The translations under genes were made by a program, and so were the position numbers. A stretch of 49,848 nucleotides of DNA. Origin: Arthrobacter sp. M2012083. Lineage in GTDB: Bacteria > Actinomycetota > Actinomycetes > Actinomycetales > Micrococcaceae. Positions 41,357 to 48,761 of the stretch are shown piece after piece. The notes under the pieces were generated by a model. That model saw only the letters and a list, made by a program, of their open reading frames with translations. It did no database searches and was not told where the DNA came from. The stretch lies in contig NZ_AKKK01000065.1 in NCBI RefSeq assembly GCF_000281065.1, positions 1-49,848 of the forward strand, given 5' to 3'. Numbering within the stretch: the first letter of the stretch is position 1; every line of letters starts with the position of its first letter.

Positions 41357-41911
41357 ATGAACGCGACAGAGATGGTGGTCCTCCTTGACGACGCCGGGGC
41401 GCCTATTGGCGAGGCTCCCAAGGCAGGAGTTCACACACTGGATACGCCCCTCCACCTCGCCTTTTCCTGCTACCTGCTCAATGACGCAGGGGAGGTCCTC
41501 CTCACCCGCCGTTCACCCGAGAAGAAAACGTGGCCCGGAGTGTGGACCAACAGCTTCTGCGGGCACCCCGGACCTGGTGAAGAGTTCGAGGACGCTGTCC
41601 TGAGGCGCGCCCGGTTCGAACTCGGGGTGGACGCCACCAGGATCGAACTGGTCCTCCCCCACTTCCGATATAGGGCAGTAGATCCAACGGGCATAGTGGA
41701 AAACGAAATTTGCCCTGTCTACATAGCCCGCATCAACGGGGTGTTGAAGCCGAATCCCGCCGAGGTTGCAGACTGGGCCTGGATCTCACCCGCGCTCCTG
41801 GCCGATGCTTTGGAACACACGCCGTCCGCTTTCAGCCCCTGGCTCGGGCTTCAATTTCCGGAGCTCCTCAAAGCGAACGTGTTGTCACTGCAAGCTGGAG
41901 CTGAAGCATGA
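41357..41911 (+). CDS. idi: Isopentenyl-diphosphate delta-isomerase (type I)
   Basis: A 184-residue Nudix-fold type I isomerase that interconverts IPP and DMAPP, the starter for prenyl chains. Motifs: MVVLLDDAGAPIGEAPKAG, LHLAFSCYLLNDAGEVLLTR, TWPGVWTNSFCGHPGPGE (active-site Cys in SFCGHP) and the Nudix-like ARFELGV, followed by ENEICPVYIARI with the catalytic Glu. ATG 41357 follows GGAGGAAGG. It is the first gene of the carotenoid operon; its stop overlaps the crtE start (ATGA, 41908-41911). Confidence 0.95.
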   Translation: MNATEMVVLLDDAGAPIGEAPKAGVHTLDTPLHLAFSCYLLNDAGEVLLTRRSPEKKTWPGVWTNSFCGHPGPGEEFEDAVLRRARFELGVDATRIELVLPHFRYRAVDPTGIVENEICPVYIARINGVLKPNPAEVADWAWISPALLADALEHTPSAFSPWLGLQFPELLKANVLSLQAGAEA

Positions 41912-43056
41912 CCATCACCTCGAGTGGCGTGCGTGGGCGCACCGATCTCTGCACCGCGATCGAAAACGAGCTGAGCGGACTCATCGGCAAGCGGGCCAGC
42001 GCGGCTACCGCCTATGGCCCGGACTTCGCCAGACTGTGGGCGCTCGCTGGCCGGAACGTCTTGGGCGGCAAGTTCGTCCGGCCCTTGTTGCTCATGGAAA
42101 CGTACGACGCACTCTCCCAGCGTCATCAACAGTACGACTCTGCAGACTCACGTCAGCGCGAGACCGCTATAAGTATCGCCGCCGCCATTGAACTCCTGCA
42201 CTACGCCTTCCTGCTGCATGATGACGTGATCGACGGCGACCTCGTCCGACGCGGGCATCCCAACCTGATCGGTTCCCTCCTCGCGGAAGCCTCGGCAACC
42301 GTACGCACGGACGGACGAGTCAGCGCTGACGGCACTGACGGTGTCCGTGGAACCCGCTCCGGGAGCAGCCTCCACTGGGCCCAAACCGGCGGGATACTCA
42401 TGGGCGACATGCTCCTCGCGGCTACTCACCAGTCCTTCGCCCGCGCGGATCTACCGCATCAGCTTCGCCTGCGGCTCCTGGACCTCCTGGAACACACCAT
42501 CAACGAGACGGTAGCCGGCGAACAGCTGGATGTGGGCCTCGGTGACGGCGTCATAGCCCCGGACCTCCAGACCATCCTGGTGATGTGCGGCTACAAAACG
42601 GCCACCTACACCTTCGAGCTCCCGCTGCGCGCCGCCGCCACGCTGGCCGGCGCCGACTTCGCCGTCGAAAATTCGCTCGCAACAGCCGGCAGGCATCTTG
42701 GGCTCGCCTTCCAACTCCAGGACGACCTCCTGTCAACTTTCGGGGATCCTCGCCGCCACGGCAAGGATCCCTTTTCGGACCTCCGCGAGGGCAAGGAAAC
42801 CGCCATCATCGCCCATGCACGGACCACGCACGCATGGCCGGACATCGAGCCCTTCTTCGGCATGCCCGAACTCAGCGTCGGCGAAGGCGAGCACGTTCGC
42901 CGGCACCTCAGCGATTGCGGCGCCGAGGCATTCGTCCAAGGTCTCATCGAGGAACAAATGCATGCATTCAACAGTCAGCTGACCACCACCATCCCGGCAA
43001 GCGTACGCAACGTCCTGCTTGACCTCGCGGGACAGCTTGAAGGGCGGCAATCATGA
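41908..43056 (+). CDS. crtE: Geranylgeranyl diphosphate synthase
   Basis: A 382-residue trans-prenyl diphosphate synthase. The first Asp-rich motif is HDDVIDGD (Asp105, 106 and 109) and the second is LQDDLLSTFGD (Asp272, 273). GGKFVRPLLLM supplies the substrate-binding Lys/Arg. A 40-residue insert follows the first motif (Ser/Asp/Gly-rich). It makes C20 diphosphate for phytoene synthase. Overlaps by four bases with both neighbours. The exact chain length is inferred from operon context. Confidence 0.93.
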   Translation: MTITSSGVRGRTDLCTAIENELSGLIGKRASAATAYGPDFARLWALAGRNVLGGKFVRPLLLMETYDALSQRHQQYDSADSRQRETAISIAAAIELLHYAFLLHDDVIDGDLVRRGHPNLIGSLLAEASATVRTDGRVSADGTDGVRGTRSGSSLHWAQTGGILMGDMLLAATHQSFARADLPHQLRLRLLDLLEHTINETVAGEQLDVGLGDGVIAPDLQTILVMCGYKTATYTFELPLRAAATLAGADFAVENSLATAGRHLGLAFQLQDDLLSTFGDPRRHGKDPFSDLREGKETAIIAHARTTHAWPDIEPFFGMPELSVGEGEHVRRHLSDCGAEAFVQGLIEEQMHAFNSQLTTTIPASVRNVLLDLAGQLEGRQS

Positions 43057-43985
43057 GCGTCGCCACGGATGCCTCGTTGACGCATTTCACCCGGACGGCG
43101 GAGCGCGCCGCCAACCAGGTCATCTCCGCGTACTCCACCTCGTTCGGCTTGGCGTGCAGGCTACTGGGATCCAGGCACCGCCAGCACGTCCGCAACATCT
43201 ACGCCCTGGTGCGGGTGGCCGACGAACTCGTTGACGGTGTGACGGCCGAGGCCGGCCTGAGCTACCGGGAGCAGTGCGACGCCCTCACCCACTTCATCGA
43301 TGAGACGCACCGGGCGGTCAAACTCGGCTACAGCAGCGACCTCATCATCCACGCATTCGCCCAGACAGCGCGAACCGCCGGAATCGACCACTCGCTCATC
43401 GACCCGTTCTTTGACTCCATGCGCATGGACCTCGGCGAGCGCACTGACTTACTTGAGCGCACCGCCTCGGCCACCGAACAGCCGACACCCCTTCGTTTCG
43501 ACGCCGATGCCCACGACGGCTACGTCCACGGTTCCGCCGAGGTGGTGGGGCTGATGTGCCTGCGCGTCTTCATGCGGGATGAGATCATCGACGACGGCGA
43601 CGCTGCGGCTTTGGAGCACGGCGCCAGCAGGTTGGGCGCTGCTTTCCAGAACATCAACTTCCTCCGGGATCTCGCGGACGACACCACCCGGCTGGGGCGC
43701 AGCTACCTTGGCACCTCGGACCATCTCGAGGACCGCGACCGCATGGGCTGGGTCAGCACCATTAGGGCACAGCTGGCCGACGCCAACGCCGTCATTCCCA
43801 TGCTGCCGCGCGACGCCAGGGCCGCTGTCCGGAGCGCGCTTGCACTGTTCCAAGCGCTCACCGACAGGATCGAACAGACCACGGTGGACGAACTCTACCG
43901 CTCCCGGGTCCGTGTACCGGATCCCGTGAAAGCCGGGCTCGCCGCCCGCGCCGTTGCCTCAACCTGGATGGAGTTGCACCGATGA
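43053..43985 (+). CDS. crtB: Phytoene synthase
   Basis: A 310-residue squalene/phytoene synthase that condenses two GGPP into phytoene. Motifs: SAYSTSFGLACRLL, NIYALVRVADELVDG (first Asp-rich region), VHGSAEVVGLMCLRVFM, LGAAFQNINFLRDLADDTTRLGR (second Asp-rich region). Coupled to crtE and crtI by ATGA overlaps (43053-43056 and 43982-43985). Confidence 0.95.
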   Translation: MSVATDASLTHFTRTAERAANQVISAYSTSFGLACRLLGSRHRQHVRNIYALVRVADELVDGVTAEAGLSYREQCDALTHFIDETHRAVKLGYSSDLIIHAFAQTARTAGIDHSLIDPFFDSMRMDLGERTDLLERTASATEQPTPLRFDADAHDGYVHGSAEVVGLMCLRVFMRDEIIDDGDAAALEHGASRLGAAFQNINFLRDLADDTTRLGRSYLGTSDHLEDRDRMGWVSTIRAQLADANAVIPMLPRDARAAVRSALALFQALTDRIEQTTVDELYRSRVRVPDPVKAGLAARAVASTWMELHR

Positions 43986-45634
43986 CCCGGACAGTAGTGA
44001 TCGGCGGTGGCATCGCTGGGCTTGCCACTGCCGCACTCCTCGCCCACGAAGGACACGAGGTCCAGCTCCTCGAACAGCGCGATCAGGTGGGCGGCCGTGC
44101 CGGCAGCCTCGAGCGGGACGGCTTCCGGTGGGACACCGGCCCCTCCTGGTATCTGATGCCCGGCGTCTTTGACCACTTCTTCAATCTGCTCGGCACCAGC
44201 GCCGCCGAACAGTTGGACCTCCGCACGCTCAGCCCTGCCTACCGCATCTTCAGCGAACCAAACCACGACGGCGTGCGGCCCGACCCGCTGACCGTCCCGC
44301 TAGGCAGCGAGAACGTTTTGGAGACCTTCGAACGCGTGGAGCCCGGGAGTTCGCAACAGCTCAAGTCCTACCTCGCTTCGGCGCGGCACACGACGGAAAT
44401 GGCCGAAAGGTTCTTCCTCTACAACCCGTTCACCAAGCTCCAGGCGCTGCTTCAACCACAGGTTGTGCGCAGCCTTCCCAAGCTCGCGCAGCTGCTCCTG
44501 ACGCCCCTCGACAAATACGTGTCCCAGCGGTTCCAGCATCCAGTGCTCCGCCAGGTTCTTGGCTACCCGGCTGTTTTCCTGGGTACCAGCCCTTCCTCGG
44601 CTCCAGCGATGTATCACTTGATGAGCGCCTTGGACTTAGGCGACGGCGTGCAATATCCGATGGGTGGGTTCCGGGCGCTCGTTGAACGCCTGGAAGCACT
44701 GGCAGTCGACGCCGGAGTCAGGATCCACACGGGGGCGGAAGCACTCAAGATCACCACCCGCGAAGCCACCCACACCAAGAAGCTGGGGCGCTATGACGGC
44801 CTTAACCTTCCTGCTGGCCTCACCGGCAAGGACAGCCGGGAAGTCACCGGGGTCAAGTGGCGCGATAACTCCGGAGCAGAGCACTACAGCGTTGCCGACC
44901 AAGTGGTCTCCGGCGCTGATCTGCACCACACCGAAACCCAGCTCCTGGGCGTCAGGGATCGGAGCTACAACAAAAAGTACTGGCAGAGCCGCACCAGTGG
45001 GCCCGGGGCAGTGCTGGTGATGTTGGGGGTGAAGGGTTCGCTGCCGGCTCTTCCCCACCACTCCTTGTTCTTCACCCGGGATTGGGAGGCAAACTTCGCC
45101 TCGATTTTCGGAGACGAACCGAGCATTCCGGATCCTGCATCCATTTACGTCTGCAAACCCAGCGCAACGGATGCCGGTGTAGCACCGCAGGACCACGAGA
45201 ACCTTTTTGTCCTGGTTCCCATCCCTGCCGACCCATCGTTGGGAGCGGGTGGACCTGATGGCAACGGCGATGTGCTGATCGAAAGGACTGCTGACGCCGC
45301 TATCGACCAGATCGCCCAGTGGGCCAATATTCCGGATCTCCGCGAACGTGTGGTGGTCCGGCACACCATCGGCCCGGCCGACTTCGCGCGAGACTACAAC
45401 TCATGGCGCGGCGGCATGCTTGGCCCCGCCCACACGCTCCGGCAAAGCGCGATGTTCCGGGCCCAGAACGCCTCCAAACGCGTCCGTGGTCTCTACTACG
45501 CCGGCGCCACCACTGCACCGGGTGTCGGTGTGCCCATGTGCCTCATCAGCGCCGAGCTGGTGTTGAAGCGAATCCGCGGCGATCACAGCACCGGCCCTAC
45601 CACTGTGAGGCCTGTAGCTAGCAGGATTGGCTGA
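43982..45634 (+). CDS. crtI: Phytoene desaturase
   Basis: A 550-residue FAD-dependent CrtI. The N-terminal dinucleotide motif VVIGGGIAGLATAALLAHEG (5-24) continues with QVGGRAGSLERDGFRWDTGP; the C-terminal FAD-contacting motif is GLYYAGATTAPGVGVPMCLI. It introduces four double bonds to give lycopene. Its stop overlaps the crtYe start by one base (TGATG). Confidence 0.95.
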   Translation: MTRTVVIGGGIAGLATAALLAHEGHEVQLLEQRDQVGGRAGSLERDGFRWDTGPSWYLMPGVFDHFFNLLGTSAAEQLDLRTLSPAYRIFSEPNHDGVRPDPLTVPLGSENVLETFERVEPGSSQQLKSYLASARHTTEMAERFFLYNPFTKLQALLQPQVVRSLPKLAQLLLTPLDKYVSQRFQHPVLRQVLGYPAVFLGTSPSSAPAMYHLMSALDLGDGVQYPMGGFRALVERLEALAVDAGVRIHTGAEALKITTREATHTKKLGRYDGLNLPAGLTGKDSREVTGVKWRDNSGAEHYSVADQVVSGADLHHTETQLLGVRDRSYNKKYWQSRTSGPGAVLVMLGVKGSLPALPHHSLFFTRDWEANFASIFGDEPSIPDPASIYVCKPSATDAGVAPQDHENLFVLVPIPADPSLGAGGPDGNGDVLIERTADAAIDQIAQWANIPDLRERVVVRHTIGPADFARDYNSWRGGMLGPAHTLRQSAMFRAQNASKRVRGLYYAGATTAPGVGVPMCLISAELVLKRIRGDHSTGPTTVRPVASRIG

Positions 45635-45990
45635 TGGGCGCTCTCTACTTGGTCTCGTTGCTCCTGGGCATCACCTGCATGCTCCTGCTCGACCACCGTT
45701 TCCGCCTGTTCTTCTGGCGGGACGCAAAAGCAGCGGCAATCGTGACCGCCGTCGGGGTCATTTTCCTGCTTGCTTGGGACCTGGCCGGAATCGGATTGGG
45801 GATCTTCCTGCGCGGGGAAGGCACCATCGCCACCGGGTTGCTGCTCGCGCCGGAGCTGCCCATTGAAGAACCCGTGTTCCTGATTTTCCTGGTGCTGTGC
45901 ACGATGGTCCTGTATACCGGCGCGCGGCGGCTGCTTGATCGGATACCGGCCACTCGCAGTGAGAAACAGCGGGAGCGTGAGAACGTATGA
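45634..45990 (+). CDS. crtYe: C50 carotenoid epsilon-cyclase subunit (lycopene cyclase domain)
   Basis: A 118-residue three-helix membrane protein with the heterodimeric-cyclase signature LPIEEPVFLIFLVL. In Corynebacterium, CrtYe and CrtYf together cyclise the elongated C50 precursor flavuxanthin to decaprenoxanthin. Starts at ATG 45634 within the crtI stop and overlaps the following fusion gene by four bases. Whether the ring is epsilon, beta or gamma cannot be read from the sequence; the symbol follows the Corynebacterium order Ye-Yf-Eb. Confidence 0.85.
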   Translation: MGALYLVSLLLGITCMLLLDHRFRLFFWRDAKAAAIVTAVGVIFLLAWDLAGIGLGIFLRGEGTIATGLLLAPELPIEEPVFLIFLVLCTMVLYTGARRLLDRIPATRSEKQRERENV

Positions 45991-47198
45991 CGTATCTGTG
46001 GCTCGCGCTCGCCTTCATCGCCGCGGCAGCTATTGCCGGCGCGCTCTTCGCTCGTCACGGCGTCCGGCGTGGAGAGGCTGGTAAGCACTGGAAAGCCGTA
46101 GGACTCGCGTTCACGGCACTGGCCGTCCTCACAGCTGTTTTCGATTCCGTCATGATCGGCATGGAACTCTTCCATTACGACGCTTCGCACATCCTCGGGG
46201 TAAAAATTGGCCTGGCCCCCATCGAGGATTTTGCGTACCCCCTGGCGGGCGTTGTGGCGTTGCCTGGCTTGTGGATGTGGCTGACGGGGAAGCGTGAAGG
46301 GTCCGGTTCCCGTTCCAGTTCATCCACCCTCAAAGGCCTCGTCCCCCAGGCGCTGCTCGCGTCCCGACCCGTCAGCTGGATCAACACCGCCTACCCCTTC
46401 GCCGCGGCCATGCTCCTGACCACCCGCGAGATCGACTGGGTTCTGGTCGTTGGCACGTTTTACTTCCTGATCCCGTACAACCTGGCCATGTACGGGATCA
46501 ATGACGTCTTTGATTATGAGTCGGACCTCAAGAATCCACGCAAGGGCGGCATCGAAGGCGCGCTCCTCCAGCCGCACCTTCACCGGCCCATGCTGTGGCT
46601 CGCGGCGATCACCAACGTTCCGTTCCTGGTGGTATTGGCGTTCGCAGGTGGGCCCGCCTTATGGATGAGCCTGGCCGTTAGCGCATTCGCAGTGGTGGCC
46701 TACTCGGTCGCCGGACTTCGCTTCAAGGAACGCCCCGTCTTGGACTCGCTGACGTCGAGCACGCACTTCGTGAGTCCCGCCGTCGTCGGGTTGGCGCTGG
46801 CCGGCGCTAGCGTGACTCCAGGGTTGCTGATCCTGCTGGCCGCGTTTTTCCTGTGGGGAATGGCCGCACACGCCTTCGGCGCCGTCCAGGACATCGAACC
46901 CGACCGGCAAGCCGGCATTGGCTCCATAGCGACCGTTATCGGTGCCCGCCGGACGGTGAGGCTCGCCGTCGGGCTCTGGCTTGTTGCCGGTCTCGCGATG
47001 CTCGCCACGCCATGGCCCGGGCCGCTGGCAGCGATCATCGCCATCCCGTACATCGTCAACTGCGCACCGTATTGGAACGTCACGGATACGACGGCGGCAC
47101 GCACCAATGTGGCATGGCGGCGGTTCATCTGGCTCAACTACGGCTCAGGATTCCTGGTAACGCTCATTTTTATCCTGCAGTGGAGCTTCACGTCATGA
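45987..47198 (+). CDS. crtYf-crtEb: Fusion: cyclase subunit CrtYf + lycopene elongase CrtEb
   Basis: A 403-residue membrane protein combining two enzymes that are separate in Corynebacterium. Residues 1-100 are a second lycopene-cyclase domain (LAPIEDFAYPLAG at 76-88). Residues 101-120 form a Ser/Gly-rich linker. Residues about 121-400 are a UbiA-type prenyltransferase: SRPVSWINTAYPFAAAMLLT, then the Asp-rich MYGINDVFDYESDLKNPRKGG (Asp173, 176, 180) and VQDIEPDRQAGI. The elongase part adds two C5 units to lycopene; the cyclase part acts with CrtYe. No start codon lies at the domain junction, so the fusion is real unless a sequencing error joined the frames. Ends the operon, overlapping the convergent MarR gene by 6 bp. 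Confidence 0.88.
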   Translation: MTYLWLALAFIAAAAIAGALFARHGVRRGEAGKHWKAVGLAFTALAVLTAVFDSVMIGMELFHYDASHILGVKIGLAPIEDFAYPLAGVVALPGLWMWLTGKREGSGSRSSSSTLKGLVPQALLASRPVSWINTAYPFAAAMLLTTREIDWVLVVGTFYFLIPYNLAMYGINDVFDYESDLKNPRKGGIEGALLQPHLHRPMLWLAAITNVPFLVVLAFAGGPALWMSLAVSAFAVVAYSVAGLRFKERPVLDSLTSSTHFVSPAVVGLALAGASVTPGLLILLAAFFLWGMAAHAFGAVQDIEPDRQAGIGSIATVIGARRTVRLAVGLWLVAGLAMLATPWPGPLAAIIAIPYIVNCAPYWNVTDTTAARTNVAWRRFIWLNYGSGFLVTLIFILQWSFTS

Positions 47199-47732
47199 AG
47201 GCGGCGTTTGTTCGGGGGCCTCAGGTTTCGCAGGATCTTCATCGATCGTGTCCAGTGCTTCGCGCATGTGCTGCAGGAAGTTCACCACGACTTGCGACTC
47301 TTCAGGGCTCAAGGCGCACGCTGCGTCAAGCATTCGGCGGTGCATTCCGCCCAAAGTGTGCCGCACTTCCTGGTCCGAGCCCGGAGTGGCCTTCAGGATC
47401 AGTGCCCGACGATCAGTGGGGTGGGGTTCGCGGCGTATGTGGCCGGACTCCACCAAACGGTCGATCAGCGTGGTCATGGACGCCGAGGTTATGCCCAGTT
47501 TGTCGCCCAAGTCCTTCGGCTTCATCACTTTGCCCGCGGCCTCGGCTTCGAAGAGATACCGCAGGGCCAGCAAATCCTTCTCGCCCATTCCCATGGACGA
47601 GCGGGTCCTGCGGCGCATCGCTTGCTCAGAGGCGCGGTAATCCCGCAAGGCGTTCAGGACATCAATGGCAATGGCCTTCTGACCTGGGTCTTTCCCGTAC
47701 CAGTAGCCCTTTGCGTGGCCTTCCGAGTCCAT
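47193..47732 (-). CDS. MarR-family regulator, second regulator at the carotenoid locus
   Basis: A 179-residue MarR protein. The winged HTH is near residues 50-135 (GEKDLLALRYLFEAEAAGKV, KPKDLGDKLGITSASMTTLI, DRLVESGHIRREPHPTDRRALIL). ATG at 47732 is preferred because AAGGA lies 8 nt upstream; ATG at 47774 lies inside the candidate operator. The gene converges on the crt operon and is divergent from a TspO-like gene, with a palindrome between, so the TspO-like gene is its probable target. Confidence 0.88.
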   Translation of the reverse strand: MDSEGHAKGYWYGKDPGQKAIAIDVLNALRDYRASEQAMRRRTRSSMGMGEKDLLALRYLFEAEAAGKVMKPKDLGDKLGITSASMTTLIDRLVESGHIRREPHPTDRRALILKATPGSDQEVRHTLGGMHRRMLDAACALSPEESQVVVNFLQHMREALDTIDEDPAKPEAPEQTPPS

Positions 47733-47767
47733 CCCGTATTCCTTCGATAAGCGTAAAGCTCGTTTCA

Positions 47768-47785
47768 CTAGCATTTTGATACTAG
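47768..47785. promoter_or_regulatory. MarR-type palindrome CTAGCA-TTTTGA-TACTAG
   Basis: Six-base arms with one mismatch around a 6-bp AT-rich centre, 18 bp in all, between the divergent marR and TspO-like genes. Size and location fit a MarR dimer operator that controls both. Confidence 0.55.
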
Positions 47786-47843
47786 GTCACGTACCTCGTG
47801 AATGCATGACACCGCACATCCCACACGGAAAGAGGCTCGGCAC

Positions 47844-48635
47844 ATGGCATCCCAAAGCTCAGATCTTTTGCGGCAGATCACGGTCACCGTGAGCCTGGTG
47901 GTCTGCATCGTTGGTTCGATGATCGGCGTTGGCGTCTTCGGCGGGACGCCAATTGCGCAGGCGGCCGGCGGTGCTTTGGCCGCCGATTCAACCCTTCTGG
48001 CTCCCGCGACTCCGGCTTTCTCCATCTGGTCTGTGGTTTACACCGGGCTTGCCGCTTTCACGGTATGGCAATGGCTGCCGTCCCAGCGTTCCAGCATCCG
48101 GCAGCGGTCGCTTGGTTGGATCGTCGCCGTGTCCATGATCCTTAATGCGGCGTGGATCTTGACCGTTCAGGCCGGCTGGCTCTTGCTTAGCGTCCTGGTG
48201 ATCCTTGCGTTGCTGGTGACCCTTGTGCTGGCGTTCCTACGCTACAGCCAGAGCCATACAGGGTCCTGGGTTGAAGCTGTTGTTGTTGATGGGACCCTGG
48301 GCTTGTACTTGGGATGGACCAGCGTGGCCGTGTGTGCCAACATCGCTGCTGCTTTGAAAGCGTCAGGCTTCGGGGGCTTTGGACTGCGTCCCGAAGTCTG
48401 GTCCGTCGCCGTTCTGGTGGTGGTCGCCGTAGTGGGCATTGCCTTGGCGATCAAGGGCCACGGGCGCCTCGCTTTGGCGGCCGCCATCGCGTGGGGTCTC
48501 GTGTGGATTACGGTGGGCCGCAGCGCCGACGCACCCGAGTCATTCCCGACGGCGATCGCGGCGGCTGTTGCTGCTGCCCTCGTCCTCGGTGCTGCAATCA
48601 CAGTGCGGACCCGGGCGGTGCTGGCAGGGCGCTAG
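47844..48635 (+). CDS. TspO/MBR-like (tryptophan-rich sensory) membrane protein
   Basis: A 263-residue protein with about eight hydrophobic segments. The signature PATPAFSIWSVVYTGLAAFTVWQW and SMILNAAWILTVQAGWLLLS resemble TspO/MBR proteins, which bind porphyrins and affect tetrapyrrole and carotenoid responses to light and oxygen. It is longer than classical TspO (about 160 residues), with extra C-terminal helices. ATG 47844 has AAAGAGG upstream. Position beside the carotenoid operon and the second MarR fits a photo-oxidative-stress role, which is inference. Confidence 0.7.
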   Translation: MASQSSDLLRQITVTVSLVVCIVGSMIGVGVFGGTPIAQAAGGALAADSTLLAPATPAFSIWSVVYTGLAAFTVWQWLPSQRSSIRQRSLGWIVAVSMILNAAWILTVQAGWLLLSVLVILALLVTLVLAFLRYSQSHTGSWVEAVVVDGTLGLYLGWTSVAVCANIAAALKASGFGGFGLRPEVWSVAVLVVVAVVGIALAIKGHGRLALAAAIAWGLVWITVGRSADAPESFPTAIAAAVAAALVLGAAITVRTRAVLAGR

Positions 48636-48761
48636 AGCATGTTCGCTGGCGCTGGCAGGTCCCGTCTTTTGTTCGGGGTGGCTGGATTCGGGGTTGGCTG
48701 GTTTTCCACATAGGAGGATTGCCGCCTTATGGTGCTTCATGCTCGCTGGAAGAGTGGGGGT

